DNA of 64,000 nucleotides, from NCBI GenBank assembly GCA_021202985.1, contig JAJQCA010000046.1, forward strand, positions 81,217-145,216, written 5' to 3'. Both the position numbers and the translations under genes were made by a program. The DNA comes from Alistipes sp. GTDB lineage: Bacteria > Bacteroidota > Bacteroidia > Bacteroidales > Rikenellaceae. Of this stretch, positions 49,906 to 64,000 are shown one piece after another. Below the pieces are notes generated by a model that was not told the origin of the DNA, made no database searches, and worked only from the letters and a program-made list of their open reading frames with translations. How positions within the stretch are numbered: the first letter of the stretch is position 1; each line of letters begins with the position of its first letter.

Positions 49906-50205
49906 AAAAAGCGTGGGAATCTTACCTTCGCCCGCTCCGAGTTTCAGGGCCTTCGCATGCCCACCCTTCGGGAACGAGCAACGCAGAAAGCCCACGCCGA
50001 TATGTAATACACGGCAATGTCCTGTCCAAAGGACATGCCTTGTGTATAAACACATATCAGCAGGACGTTTCGAGTTGCTATCCGTCGTTCCGAAGGGTTC
50101 AAAAATTGCGAAGTTTTGAAACACGAAAGACAAACGCCTGTAAACGTCTACTGTATAAACCGCACCCCCACTCCACCCGAAGGCTTCCTGCGTAAAGGTG
50201 CGGTT
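49906..50205 (-). ncRNA. Putative structured RNA with terminator-like 3' end
   Basis: Nested hairpin 49999-50058 (7+6+4+6 bp paired segments), GCGTGGG/CCCACGC (49991-49997 / 49911-49917) followed by TTTTT, and AACCGCACC/GGTGCGGTT (50197-50205 / 50158-50166). Confidence 0.6.
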
Positions 50206-50434
50206 GTAAAATTAGGAAAATTTAATCAGATAAACTAACCCGGTGCGGGCATCGGGCCGGTAGGCGGAATCGTAACGGCTGGTCGACACCGCCCCGGTGG
50301 CCAAAGTTATACAGCCCAGGAAATAAGGTCACTAAAAATAACGGCATGTCATGTTATTCTGATAATGGATGCGACTACCCGGCTGCCGGTCGGTGCATAC
50401 CGTTCGGTACGCTCTGACACCGGTCGGCAGTCCG

Positions 50435-51457
50435 TCAGATTTCTTTCGACAAAGGTGGTGGAACGATGGCGGCCGTATCGTACCCGCCCCAGGTTTCGGC
50501 CACATAGTCGAGCGTGGAGAGCAGTTCGGGAACTTCGTTAAGTGTGACGAGTTTATAACGTGTTTCTTTGAAGTTAGGCAGGCCTTTGAAATAGTTGGAG
50601 AAATGGCGGCGCATTTCCAACACCCCCACTTTATCTCCCTTTACCTCCACCGATTTGAGCAAATGCCTTTTAGCTATTTCGACCCGCTCCGAAACCGACG
50701 GCTGGGGCAGGAGCTCTCCCGTTCGGAGGTAGTGCCGTATCTCCCGGAAAATCCACGGACGCCCGTATGTGGCGCGGCCCACCATCACCCCGTCGACGCC
50801 GTACCTGTCGAACGCTTCAGCAGCCCGCTGCGGGGAGTCTATATCGCCGTTTCCTATAATCGGGATACGGATAGCCGGGTCGTTTTTCACCTGCCCGATA
50901 AGGGTCCAGTCGGCCTCGCCCCTGTACATCTGGGAGCGGGTCCTGCCGTGGATGGTGAGTGCGGCGATCCCTACATCCTGCAACCGAAGGGCGATTTCAT
51001 GGATATTCCGGTTGTCATCGTCCCACCCGAGCCGGGTTTTTACGGTCACGGGGGTTCGGACGGCCCGGACTATCCTGCGGGTCATTTCCACCATCAGCGG
51101 CACGTCTTTCATCATGCCGCTGCCGGCCCCACGGTTGGCTATCTTCTTTACCGGGCACCCGAAATTAATGTCGATAACGTCCGGGCGAGCGGTCTCGGCC
51201 ACAATTGCCGCTTCTACCATCGGCTCGATAAGGTGGCCGTATATCTGTATCCCCACGGGGCGCTCCTGGTCGGAAATATTGAGTTTGGCAAGTGATTTGG
51301 CCGCATCGCGGATAAGCCCGTCCGAGGAGATAAACTCCGTGTAGACCATGTCCGCACCGAACTCCTTGCAAATATAGCGGAACGAGGGATCGGTCACATC
51401 CTCCATGGGTGCGAGCAGAAGGGGTTTCTCACCGAGGTCGAGACCGGCAATTTTCAT
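50435..51457 (-). CDS. dusB: tRNA-dihydrouridine synthase
   Basis: LLAPMEDVTDPSFRYICKEFGADMVYTEF; DINFGCPVKKIANRGAGSGMM; GNGDI; MVGRATYGRPWIF. ORF opens to 51508. Confidence 0.95.
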   Translation of the reverse strand: MKIAGLDLGEKPLLLAPMEDVTDPSFRYICKEFGADMVYTEFISSDGLIRDAAKSLAKLNISDQERPVGIQIYGHLIEPMVEAAIVAETARPDVIDINFGCPVKKIANRGAGSGMMKDVPLMVEMTRRIVRAVRTPVTVKTRLGWDDDNRNIHEIALRLQDVGIAALTIHGRTRSQMYRGEADWTLIGQVKNDPAIRIPIIGNGDIDSPQRAAEAFDRYGVDGVMVGRATYGRPWIFREIRHYLRTGELLPQPSVSERVEIAKRHLLKSVEVKGDKVGVLEMRRHFSNYFKGLPNFKETRYKLVTLNEVPELLSTLDYVAETWGGYDTAAIVPPPLSKEI

Positions 51458-51601
51458 CGGGCAGGTTTTAAAAGGTACAAAAATAAAGAATAATCGCCGG
51501 AATACCATCCTTCCAATCCCGCCGGCCGGACGCGCGGACGGGGCTACGCGCCACGGCAGGTATTTAATGGGAAGAATTTATGCATTTAGACGGTTTAACA
51601 T

Positions 51602-51609
51602 TATCTTTG
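51602..51609 (+). promoter_or_regulatory. Bacteroidetes -7 element (TATCTTTG) upstream of argS
   Basis: TAnnTTTG 28 nt before ATG at 51637. Confidence 0.5.
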
Positions 51610-51636
51610 GGGTTACTTTAAACGACTCTTACCGCT

Positions 51637-53421
51637 ATGAATATAGAGGATATAATACAACAACGGGCTCTTGAAACCGTAACCGCGCTGTACGGCGAGG
51701 TGGCCGAATCAGCAGTCCAGATACAGAAAACCCGCAAGGAGTTCGAGGGAGACTACACACTCGTGGTGTTCCCGCTGCTGAAGGCGAGCCGGAAGGCCCC
51801 CGAAGCCACCGCCGCGGAAATAGGCGAGGCGATGACAGGGCGTTACCCGATTTTCAAAGGATACAACGTTATAAAAGGGTTCCTGAACCTTTCCCTTTCC
51901 GACGCCTTCTGGCAGGAGAGGTTCACGGAGATGGAACGGCAACCCGGGTATGGTTTCGCCCCGCCGAGCGGGAAGACCTACATGGTGGAATATTCATCAC
52001 CCAACACCAACAAGCCGCTCCACCTCGGCCATATCCGCAATAACCTGCTGGGTTACTCAGTCTCGCAGATTCTGGGGGCGAACGGCCATAACGTCATAAA
52101 GGTCAACCTTGTCAACGACCGCGGCATCCATATCTGCAAGAGTATGCTGGCATGGCAGAAATACGGCGGCGGGGAAACCCCGCAGTCGAGCGGCATGAAA
52201 GGCGACCACCTCGTCGGAAAATACTACGTGGAGTTCGACAAACACTATAAAGCCGAGACGGCAGAACTCGTCGCCGCGGGCATGGACGAGGAAGAGGCCA
52301 AACAACAGGCACCGTCTATCCGTGAGGCGCAGGAGATGCTCCGCCGCTGGGAAGCCCGCGACCCCGAAACGATCGCCCTTTGGGAGAAGATGAACGGCTG
52401 GGTTTACGAAGGTTTCGATGCGACATATAAGGCCCTCGGGGTCAGCTTCGATAAGATTTATTACGAGTCGGATACCTACCTGCTGGGCAAAAACCTTGTG
52501 CAGGACGGGCTGGACCGGGGAGTGTTTTATCGCCGCCCGGACGGCTCCGTCTGGATCGACCTCACCCCGGACGGGCTGGACGAGAAACTGCTGCTGCGCA
52601 GCGACGGCACGTCGGTCTATATGACGCAGGATCTCGGCACTGCACTCGAACGACACAAGGATTACCGGTTCGACAGCCTGGTATACGTGGTAGGCAACGA
52701 GCAGAACTACCATTTTCAGGTTCTGAAACTTATCCTCAAAAAACTCGGTTACGACTGGTCGGACACCATTTACCACCTCTCATACGGGATGGTGGAACTG
52801 CCCGAGGGTAAGATGAAGTCGCGCGAGGGTACGGTGGTCGACGCCGACGACCTTATCTCCGACATGGTGGGCACCGCCCGCGAAATGTCGGACGAGCTGG
52901 GTAAACTGGACGGTTGCAGTGAGGAAGAAGCTGCCGCGGTGAGCCGCATGGTGGGTATGGGAGCACTTAAATATTTCCTGCTCAAAGTAGACCCGCGGAA
53001 AACGATGCTCTTCGACCCGCGGGAATCCATAGACTTCAACGGTAACACGGGGCCGTTTATCCAGTACACCCATGCACGTATAAAGTCCATCCTCCGCAAA
53101 GCCGCGGAGCTGGGGTTGGATTACCGCGACACCGACCTGCCGGGGATACAGCTAAGCTCCTCAGAGGTGGAGTTGATAAAACACCTCGCCGACCTTCCGG
53201 CTACGGTCCGGTCCGCCGGGGAGAACTACTCGCCCGCGCTAATAGCGCAGTACGCCTACGACCTTGCGAAACTTTTCAACGGTTTCTACCACGATATGCC
53301 TATCCTTCGTGAAGAGGAGGCCGCCATTCGCACTTTCCGGCTGAAGCTGGCCGCAGAGGTGGCCGACGTCATATCCCGTACCATGGGCCTCCTGGGCATC
53401 GAAGTACCCGAGAGGATGTAA
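51637..53421 (+). CDS. argS: Arginyl-tRNA synthetase
   Basis: VEYSSPNTNKPLHLGHIRNNLLGYSVSQILGANGHNV; GMVELPEGKMKSREGTVV. Confidence 0.97.
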   Translation: MNIEDIIQQRALETVTALYGEVAESAVQIQKTRKEFEGDYTLVVFPLLKASRKAPEATAAEIGEAMTGRYPIFKGYNVIKGFLNLSLSDAFWQERFTEMERQPGYGFAPPSGKTYMVEYSSPNTNKPLHLGHIRNNLLGYSVSQILGANGHNVIKVNLVNDRGIHICKSMLAWQKYGGGETPQSSGMKGDHLVGKYYVEFDKHYKAETAELVAAGMDEEEAKQQAPSIREAQEMLRRWEARDPETIALWEKMNGWVYEGFDATYKALGVSFDKIYYESDTYLLGKNLVQDGLDRGVFYRRPDGSVWIDLTPDGLDEKLLLRSDGTSVYMTQDLGTALERHKDYRFDSLVYVVGNEQNYHFQVLKLILKKLGYDWSDTIYHLSYGMVELPEGKMKSREGTVVDADDLISDMVGTAREMSDELGKLDGCSEEEAAAVSRMVGMGALKYFLLKVDPRKTMLFDPRESIDFNGNTGPFIQYTHARIKSILRKAAELGLDYRDTDLPGIQLSSSEVELIKHLADLPATVRSAGENYSPALIAQYAYDLAKLFNGFYHDMPILREEEAAIRTFRLKLAAEVADVISRTMGLLGIEVPERM

Positions 53422-53425
53422 TATT

Positions 53426-53456
53426 TATGGACTCAGACGGACCGTCTGAGTCCATA
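53426..53456. terminator. Near-palindromic hairpin
   Basis: TATGGACTCAGACGG-A-CCGTCTGAGTCCATA, 15-bp perfect arms. Confidence 0.6.
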
Positions 53457-53457
53457 T

Positions 53458-53498
53458 AAAACAGTAACGGGTTACCGACGGTAACCCGTTACTGTTTT
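53458..53498. terminator. Bidirectional terminator, 19-bp stem
   Basis: AAAACAGTAACGGGTTACC-GAC-GGTAACCCGTTACTGTTTT between convergent argS and sulfatase genes. Confidence 0.8.
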
Positions 53499-53520
53499 TA
53501 TACGCTGACCGGTCAGGCCG

Positions 53521-55350
53521 CTAATTGATACGTGAAAAATAGTCGTGGCAGATAATAAGGTCGGAAATCTCCCATGCTTCGCGGAGCCGGTCCTGCATTT
53601 CGCCCGGAGTGGCGTCCGTGTCGCCCACCAACTGCATCTGCGGCGAACATGCCGCACCGGTATGCGTGGGGTCATAAATGGATGTGCCAAGCCCGCGCCA
53701 CCGGTAACCGTCCAGCCCCAGAATGTCGAGCAGGGTCGGGTAAATATCTATCTGGCCCATTACCGGCTCGTAGACTCCCCGGGCGCCGGAATTGAGGATT
53801 ATGAGCGGGGTATACTGCCCGGCCGAAACCCGGCCGCGGCCGGCATCGCTCCGGGCGAGATTTTGCCGATGGTTGGCAAGGCCCTCGTGGTCGCCGGTGA
53901 TTATAACGGTAGTATTTTCGAGTATCCCCTCCCCGTCGAGCATTTCGAGGAAAAGGCCCACGGCATGGTCCGTGTAATTTCCCACGGTCATATATTCCCT
54001 GAGAAGCTCCGGCATGTCGGCCGGAAGCGATATGTAAGCCAGCCTGTCGGGAATGGTGAAGGGATAATGGCCCGAATAGGTCACAACCTGCACGAAGTTG
54101 TTCCCGTCACGGTCCCAGTTCTCCCCGCTGATTATCTTCTCGGCACACTGCCTGAGGAACGGTACGTCGCCCATTATATTCTTCGGACCGAACGTATCCT
54201 CCTCCTTGAAGAAGGCCCGTCCCACCATCCGGTCGTATCCGAATGAAGCCCAGAACACCCCCTGGTTCCACGTACTGGGTTTATCCACGCACAGCACACA
54301 TGATACCGCTTCGGGATACAATTCCCTGAAGCCCTCCACCAGCGACGGAAAGCGGTTTCCCGCGAACTGGGTACTATACGAACCGTCCTGTATAGGCAGT
54401 AAGCCGGTATTGAACATTAGCTTGGCGTCGGCCGAGCGGCCGCCCTTCACCTGCGACAACACATGCGGGGCATAGAACACGGTCGAATCCGCCACCAACC
54501 GGTTAAGGTTAGGGGTAATCTCCACCCCGTCCACCTCCAGCCCTATCATCCAGCTCTCGAACGATTCGAGGAGAATGAATATTACGTTCTGCGGCGTGTC
54601 CATCGGAGAAGCGGTAAGCCGCGCATTGTGGGTTTCGACCCATTGTGCAATCCGTTCCCCTATACGGTCCGTGTAAATATACTTTTCCTTCGCAATGTCG
54701 TAATATAGCGAACCGAAAACGGTATACATCGGGGTTACGAACGAGTATTTATAGGATTGCTTCAACGTCCGGTAGGCCTTTATAAAACCTCCTTTGAACG
54801 ACTGGACCGCAAACGCGAGCATAAATACCGCAAAGGGAAGCAGAAGGAATCGCGACCTTACGGCAAATCCCTGCCGCCCTGCATCCCGTCCGTACCCGCA
54901 CTTTTTTTGTAAGCGGTAATAGATACACCCCGCGGCACCGGTGATGGCGAAAAACAGCGCGTCCACCCACCTGAACGAGAGCCAGACGTTATTTTTATAG
55001 TCGCTAAGATTGCCCCACAGAGTGTACGATTCCAGTGGTATGGAGGAATTGTAGGTTCGGAAATAGAGCAGGTTGCCCACCAGCAGCATGTCCAGCGCCA
55101 GCATCAGTATCCACATCACCCAGCCGGACCGGGTGTAGACGTAGGGTATCACCAATATCAGCGAGGCGAGAATGCTGTAAGCGTAAAGTTCGAACGTGGA
55201 AAAAGGAGTGAACGTTGTGGCGGAACACCACACGAGATCGAATAAGATGAACTTTATCCAGACAGCCAGGAACAAAAGGCAAACGGACTTCCTAACGCAC
55301 TTATCGAACGGCAACAACCATCCCGCGGCCGCCTTTATACTGTATTTCAT
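53521..55350 (-). CDS. LTA synthase-like sulfatase/phosphoglycerol transferase membrane protein
   Basis: N-terminal TM helices; NVIFILLESFESWMIGLEVDGVEITPNLNRL; TVIITGDHEG. Confidence 0.9.
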   Translation of the reverse strand: MKYSIKAAAGWLLPFDKCVRKSVCLLFLAVWIKFILFDLVWCSATTFTPFSTFELYAYSILASLILVIPYVYTRSGWVMWILMLALDMLLVGNLLYFRTYNSSIPLESYTLWGNLSDYKNNVWLSFRWVDALFFAITGAAGCIYYRLQKKCGYGRDAGRQGFAVRSRFLLLPFAVFMLAFAVQSFKGGFIKAYRTLKQSYKYSFVTPMYTVFGSLYYDIAKEKYIYTDRIGERIAQWVETHNARLTASPMDTPQNVIFILLESFESWMIGLEVDGVEITPNLNRLVADSTVFYAPHVLSQVKGGRSADAKLMFNTGLLPIQDGSYSTQFAGNRFPSLVEGFRELYPEAVSCVLCVDKPSTWNQGVFWASFGYDRMVGRAFFKEEDTFGPKNIMGDVPFLRQCAEKIISGENWDRDGNNFVQVVTYSGHYPFTIPDRLAYISLPADMPELLREYMTVGNYTDHAVGLFLEMLDGEGILENTTVIITGDHEGLANHRQNLARSDAGRGRVSAGQYTPLIILNSGARGVYEPVMGQIDIYPTLLDILGLDGYRWRGLGTSIYDPTHTGAACSPQMQLVGDTDATPGEMQDRLREAWEISDLIICHDYFSRIN

Positions 55351-55572
55351 TTACTGTCGTGTTTGAATACGGCAAAATTACGCAATATACCCCTCAAAGC
55401 AATGGAAACGGAACTGGTTTTTATAAAACCTTTCGCGATGGACGGTAATTATGATTTTCCTGTGCCATGTTAAGGATGTATTATAGCCATTCCCGTACGG
55501 CCCATATCCATTGACTTGAGAGCCAGCCCACACCTGCCCGGCCGTTACCGGCGATGGCCCCGCACCATAAAA

Positions 55573-55606
55573 AAAGCGCGCTCCCTATAAATAGGGAGCG
55601 CGCTTT
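55573..55606 (-). terminator. rpoBC operon terminator
   Basis: AAAGCGCGCTCCCTAT-AA-ATAGGGAGCGCGCTTT then T-run on minus strand. Confidence 0.85.
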
Positions 55607-55623
55607 AAAAGAAGTATCCGTTT

Positions 55624-59877
<4,254 letters not shown>

Positions 59878-59989
59878 ATTTTTTGTTGTTTTTTATCCTT
59901 AAAACGTGTCGGGCGCCCGGGAGTCGCCCCGGCAGGCCGTAAGGTAGACGGCCGTATCGCCACTACCTGCGCCCCGGGTTAACCTCCGC

Positions 59990-62900
59990 CTATTCGAGTT
60001 TGACGCTGAGGGCAAGCCCGCGAAGCTCGTGCAGCAGCACGTTCAGCGATTCCGGGATACCCGCCTGCGGGAGGTTGTCGCCCTTGACGATGGCTTCGTA
60101 AGCCTTCGCACGGCCCATCACGTCGTCCGACTTGATGGTGAGAATCTCCTGGAGGATGTTGGCCGCACCGAACGCTTCGAGCGCCCACACCTCCATTTCA
60201 CCGAACCTCTGGCCCCCGAACTGCGCCTTACCCCCGAGCGGCTGCTGGGTGATAAGCGAGTACGGACCGATGGAACGGGCATGCATCTTGTCGTCGATCA
60301 TGTGACCGAGTTTCAGCATGTAGATAACTCCCACCGTCGCCGGCTGGTCGAACCGCTCGCCCGTACCTCCGTCGTAAAGGTAGGTGCGCCCGCTCTTGGG
60401 CACCCCGGCCTTTTCGGTGTACTGGTTGATTTCGTCCAGTGTGGCACCGTCGAAAATAGGTGTGGCGAATTTCAGCCCCAGCTCCTTGCCGGCCCACCCG
60501 AGCACGGTCTCGTAAATCTGCCCGAGGTTCATTCGCGAAGGCACACCCAGCGGGTTGAGCACTATATCCACGATGGAACCGTCTTCGAGGAAGGGCATGT
60601 CTTCGTCCCGTACAATCCTCGCTACGATACCCTTGTTACCGTGGCGGCCGGCCATCTTGTCTCCCACCTTCAGCTTACGCTTCTTGGCAATGTAGACCTT
60701 GGCCAACTGGATGATGCCGACCGGGAGTTCGTCCCCGTTCGTTATATTGTATTTCTCACGCTTGATGCGGGCGTCGCTCTCCTTGAACTTGATCACGTAG
60801 TTGTTGATAGCCGCGACCACAAGGCCGTTGATACGCTCATCCTCGGTCCACTTATCCGTGCTGAGGTTGTGGTAATCAATGTCGAGCAGCATCTTCTGCG
60901 AGAACCTGGTTCCCTTCGGGTAGAGTTCCGCACCGAAATAGTCGGTAATGCCCGACGTGGTCTTGTCTTTCAGCAGGGTCCACAGTTTCTGCACCAACAG
61001 CTCCTTAAGCTGCTGGGCTTCCTGTACGAAGTCCATATCGAGCTTTTCCAGCACGAGCTTTTCGTTCTGCTTGCCCTTCTTGTTGTCCTTGCTGGCGCGC
61101 GAGAAGAGGTCGCGTTTAATGACCACACCGTACAGCGAGGGCTGGGCCTTTAGCGAAGCGTCTTTCACGTCCCCGGCTTTGTCGCCGAAAATGGCGCGGA
61201 GCAGTTTCTCCTCGGGCGAAGGGTCGCTCTCCCCTTTCGGGGTTATCTTACCTATAAGTATGTCGCCCGGCTTGACGTTGGCCCCGATGCGGATGATACC
61301 GTTCTCGTCGAGGTCCTTGGTGGCGTCCTCACTGACGTTCGGAATATCCGAAGTTAGTTCCTCCACACCCCTTTTAGTGTCGCGGACCTCCATTATATAC
61401 TCGTCCACGTGTACCGAGGTGAAGATGTCCTCCCTCACGATACGCTCGGAGATAACGATCGCATCCTCGAAGTTGTAACCCTTCCAGGGCATGAACGCAA
61501 CTTTGAGGTTCCGGCCGATGGCGAGTTCCCCCGCCTGCGTGGAGTACCCTTCCGTAAGTATCTGCCCCTTCACCACCTTCTGGCCGATGGAAACTATCGG
61601 TTTGAGGGTGATTGAGGTGTTCTGGTTGGTCTTCCTGTAAAGCGGAAGCCGGTATACGGTGACCTCCGGGTCGAAACTTACAAGTTTCTGGTCGTCCGTA
61701 AGGTCGTATTTTATATGTATCTCCCGGGCGTCGGCATAAACGCACTCCCCGTCGCCTTCCGCGACTATCTGGATACGGCTGTCCTGGATCATGTCCTTTT
61801 CCAGCCCGGTACCCACTATCGGCGATTCGCACGTTACGAGCGGCACCGCCTGGCGCATCATGTTCGAACCCATAAGGGCGCGATTGGCATCGTCGTGCTC
61901 CAGGAACGGGATCAGGCTCGCCGCAATGGAGGCTATCTGGTTCGGTGCGACGTCCATATAGCTGATTTCCCTCGACGTAGCGGTCGGGGAATCGGCCTCG
62001 GCCCTCGCCTTTATTTTGTCCGACTCGAGGAATTCGCCCTTTTCGTTCACCGGTGCGCTCGCCTGTGCTATGATATGGCCCTCTTCCTCTTCGGCACTCA
62101 GGTAGATAATTTCGTTGTTCTTAAGGTTTACCTTACCGTCCACCACCTTGCGGTAGGGAGTTTCGATAAAGCCCATGTCGCTTATCTTGGCGTAGACGCA
62201 CAGGGACGAGATAAGGCCGATGTTCGGGCCTTCGGGAGTCTCTATGGGGCAGAGGCGGCCGTAGTGCGTGTAGTGCACGTCACGTACCTCGAAACCTGCC
62301 CTTTCCCTCGACAGACCGCCCGGACCCAGAGCCGAAAGGCGGCGTTTGTGGGTCATCTCGGCCAGCGGGTTGGTCTGGTCCATGAACTGCGAGAGCTGGT
62401 TGGTCCCGAAGAACGAGTTGATAACGCTCGACAGCGTCTTGGCGTTGATAAGGTCCACCGGGGTGAAAACTTCGTTATCCCTCACGTTCATCCTCTCGCG
62501 GATGGTCCTGGCCATGCGGACGAACCCTACGCTGAACTGGTTGGCAAGCTGCTCGCCTACGGTCCTTACACGCCTGTTCGAAAGGTGGTCGATATCGTCC
62601 ACATCCGCCTTCGAATTGATAAGCTGTATCAAGTATTTAATAATGGCTATGATATCGTCCTTTGTAAGGATACGGATATCCCGGTCAATCTCCAGCCCTA
62701 ATTTCTTGTTTATACGGAACCGGCCAACTTCCCCGAGATCGTAACGCTTGTCGGAGAAGAACAGCTTGTCTATAACGTCCCTGGCGGTCGCCTCATCGGG
62801 CGGCTCGGAGTTTCGCAGCTGGCGGTAAACGTAGACCACGGCCTCTTTCTCGGAGTTGCACGGGTCTTTCTGGAGCGTGTTGTATACTATCGAGAAGTCG

Positions 62901-63808
62901 GTGCCGCTCTGGCTCTCCTTATGCAGGAGGATGCTCTTGGCTCCGCTCTCGATTATTTCTTCGATGTGCTGCTCCTCGAGCACGGTTTCGCGGTCCACTA
63001 TAACCTCGTTACGCTCGATGGGAACCACCTCGCCGGTGTCCTCGTCCACGAAATCTTCGACCCATGTCTTCAGGACCCTTGCGGCGAGCTTACGGCCCAC
63101 CACTTTTTTCAGGTTGGCCTTGTTCACCTTAATTTCGTCCGCAAGGTCGAAAATCTCCAGTATCTGGCTGTCGCTCTCAAAGCCGATGGCGCGCAGCAGC
63201 GTCGTTACGGGGAGTTTTTTCTTACGGTCGATATAGGCGTACATCACATTGTTGATGTCCGTCGCAAATTCTATCCACGACCCCTTGAACGGTATTATAC
63301 GCCCCGAGTAGAGCTTCGTACCGTTTGTGTGGAGGCTCTGCCCGAAAAAGACGCCGGGAGAGCGGTGGAGCTGGGAAACGATAACCCTCTCCGCACCGTT
63401 GATTATAAATGTCCCGCGCGGGGTCATGTACGGTATGGTGCCGAAATAAACATCCTGTACCACCGTGTCGAAATCCTCATGCTCCTGGTCGGTACAGTAG
63501 AGTTTCAGTTTCGCTTTCAGCGGAACACTATACGTAAGGCCCCTTTCCAGACACTCCTCTATGGAATACCTCGGGGGGTCTATATAGTAGTCGATGAATT
63601 CCAGGACAAAATTGTTCCTGGTGTCGGTGATGGGGAAATTTTCCATGAAAACCTTATACAACCCCTCTTCCTTACGGTTCTCGGCGGTGGTATCGAGCTG
63701 GAAAAAATCCTGGAATGATTTGAGCTGGACCTCGAGGAAGTCGGGATAAGGCATCCTGTTCTTTACCTCGGAAAAATTGATCCTCTGGTTATTCGTTTTT
63801 TCGGACAT
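59990..63808 (-). CDS. rpoB: DNA-directed RNA polymerase subunit beta
   Basis: [62 protein letters not shown]. Confidence 0.99.
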   Translation of the reverse strand: MSEKTNNQRINFSEVKNRMPYPDFLEVQLKSFQDFFQLDTTAENRKEEGLYKVFMENFPITDTRNNFVLEFIDYYIDPPRYSIEECLERGLTYSVPLKAKLKLYCTDQEHEDFDTVVQDVYFGTIPYMTPRGTFIINGAERVIVSQLHRSPGVFFGQSLHTNGTKLYSGRIIPFKGSWIEFATDINNVMYAYIDRKKKLPVTTLLRAIGFESDSQILEIFDLADEIKVNKANLKKVVGRKLAARVLKTWVEDFVDEDTGEVVPIERNEVIVDRETVLEEQHIEEIIESGAKSILLHKESQSGTDFSIVYNTLQKDPCNSEKEAVVYVYRQLRNSEPPDEATARDVIDKLFFSDKRYDLGEVGRFRINKKLGLEIDRDIRILTKDDIIAIIKYLIQLINSKADVDDIDHLSNRRVRTVGEQLANQFSVGFVRMARTIRERMNVRDNEVFTPVDLINAKTLSSVINSFFGTNQLSQFMDQTNPLAEMTHKRRLSALGPGGLSRERAGFEVRDVHYTHYGRLCPIETPEGPNIGLISSLCVYAKISDMGFIETPYRKVVDGKVNLKNNEIIYLSAEEEEGHIIAQASAPVNEKGEFLESDKIKARAEADSPTATSREISYMDVAPNQIASIAASLIPFLEHDDANRALMGSNMMRQAVPLVTCESPIVGTGLEKDMIQDSRIQIVAEGDGECVYADAREIHIKYDLTDDQKLVSFDPEVTVYRLPLYRKTNQNTSITLKPIVSIGQKVVKGQILTEGYSTQAGELAIGRNLKVAFMPWKGYNFEDAIVISERIVREDIFTSVHVDEYIMEVRDTKRGVEELTSDIPNVSEDATKDLDENGIIRIGANVKPGDILIGKITPKGESDPSPEEKLLRAIFGDKAGDVKDASLKAQPSLYGVVIKRDLFSRASKDNKKGKQNEKLVLEKLDMDFVQEAQQLKELLVQKLWTLLKDKTTSGITDYFGAELYPKGTRFSQKMLLDIDYHNLSTDKWTEDERINGLVVAAINNYVIKFKESDARIKREKYNITNGDELPVGIIQLAKVYIAKKRKLKVGDKMAGRHGNKGIVARIVRDEDMPFLEDGSIVDIVLNPLGVPSRMNLGQIYETVLGWAGKELGLKFATPIFDGATLDEINQYTEKAGVPKSGRTYLYDGGTGERFDQPATVGVIYMLKLGHMIDDKMHARSIGPYSLITQQPLGGKAQFGGQRFGEMEVWALEAFGAANILQEILTIKSDDVMGRAKAYEAIVKGDNLPQAGIPESLNVLLHELRGLALSVKLE

Positions 63809-64000
63809 TGTATCCTTTGAGTTTTAATTGAATCTCTACGTAGCTTGCGGGCTATCGGGATTTCTCTGTTCTGCTCCGCAGAGCCTGGATCGCGGCCTGA
63901 TCACCGCACCTGTGCGGTTCTTCGATCCCGCCGGGGCAGTCCCGACCGCGGGCTACGGTCGGCGAATCGTTACCCTGCGAATTAGTGCCGCCGTTGGCGG

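Noticed and set aside
49876-50133. 85-aa ORF as a real protein
   Set aside because: Coincides with extensive perfect RNA-like base pairing and a terminator-like end; treated as ncRNA instead, though coding potential is not excluded.
63901-63962. tRNA-like segment (GGTTCTTCGATCCCG)
   Set aside because: The GTTC..GATCCC resemblance is not accompanied by an acceptor stem, anticodon arm or D-loop pattern; better explained as hairpins in the rpoB leader.

Overview
This 64-kb window is chromosomal DNA from a member of the Bacteroidetes, most likely Bacteroidales (Rikenellaceae/Alistipes-like by gene content; inference only). It looks like core genome. I saw no transposase, integrase, CRISPR array, rRNA or tRNA. 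Recognisable content from left to right: lnt (5' truncated), folC, ruvB, mgsA; an AraC-type regulator divergent from a lipoprotein/TonB-receptor pair; ubiE/menG, a LolC/E-type permease, an SDR, a YugP-type Zn-peptidase, dtd; a complete trp operon on the minus strand (trpB-E-G-D-C-F-A); two GT39-type glycosyltransferases, a GT2 and a LAB_N membrane protein; an AXE1-family esterase; gadB; NlpE-like, HxlR and DJ-1/PfpI genes; a lipocalin; WbqC; an M16 peptidase pair; mtgA; PFOR (nifJ); small envelope proteins; dusB; argS; an LTA-synthase-like sulfatase; rpoC and rpoB. The strongest non-ORF signals are: (1) a textbook trp attenuator with a 19-aa leader peptide MKNLFSNKAWWWRSQLRES, an antiterminator and a terminator upstream of trpB, absent from the ORF track; (2) a ~300-nt highly structured putative RNA at ~49.9-50.2 kb (minus strand) overlapped by a probably spurious ORF and lying upstream of a small HTH protein; (3) an in-frame degenerate duplicate of the trpD 3' end in the trpD-trpC spacer; (4) a dispersed intergenic repeat family; (5) a 10-bp-arm inverted repeat in the AraC/lipoprotein intergenic region. 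All identifications are by eye from motifs and remembered family features; no database search was run.
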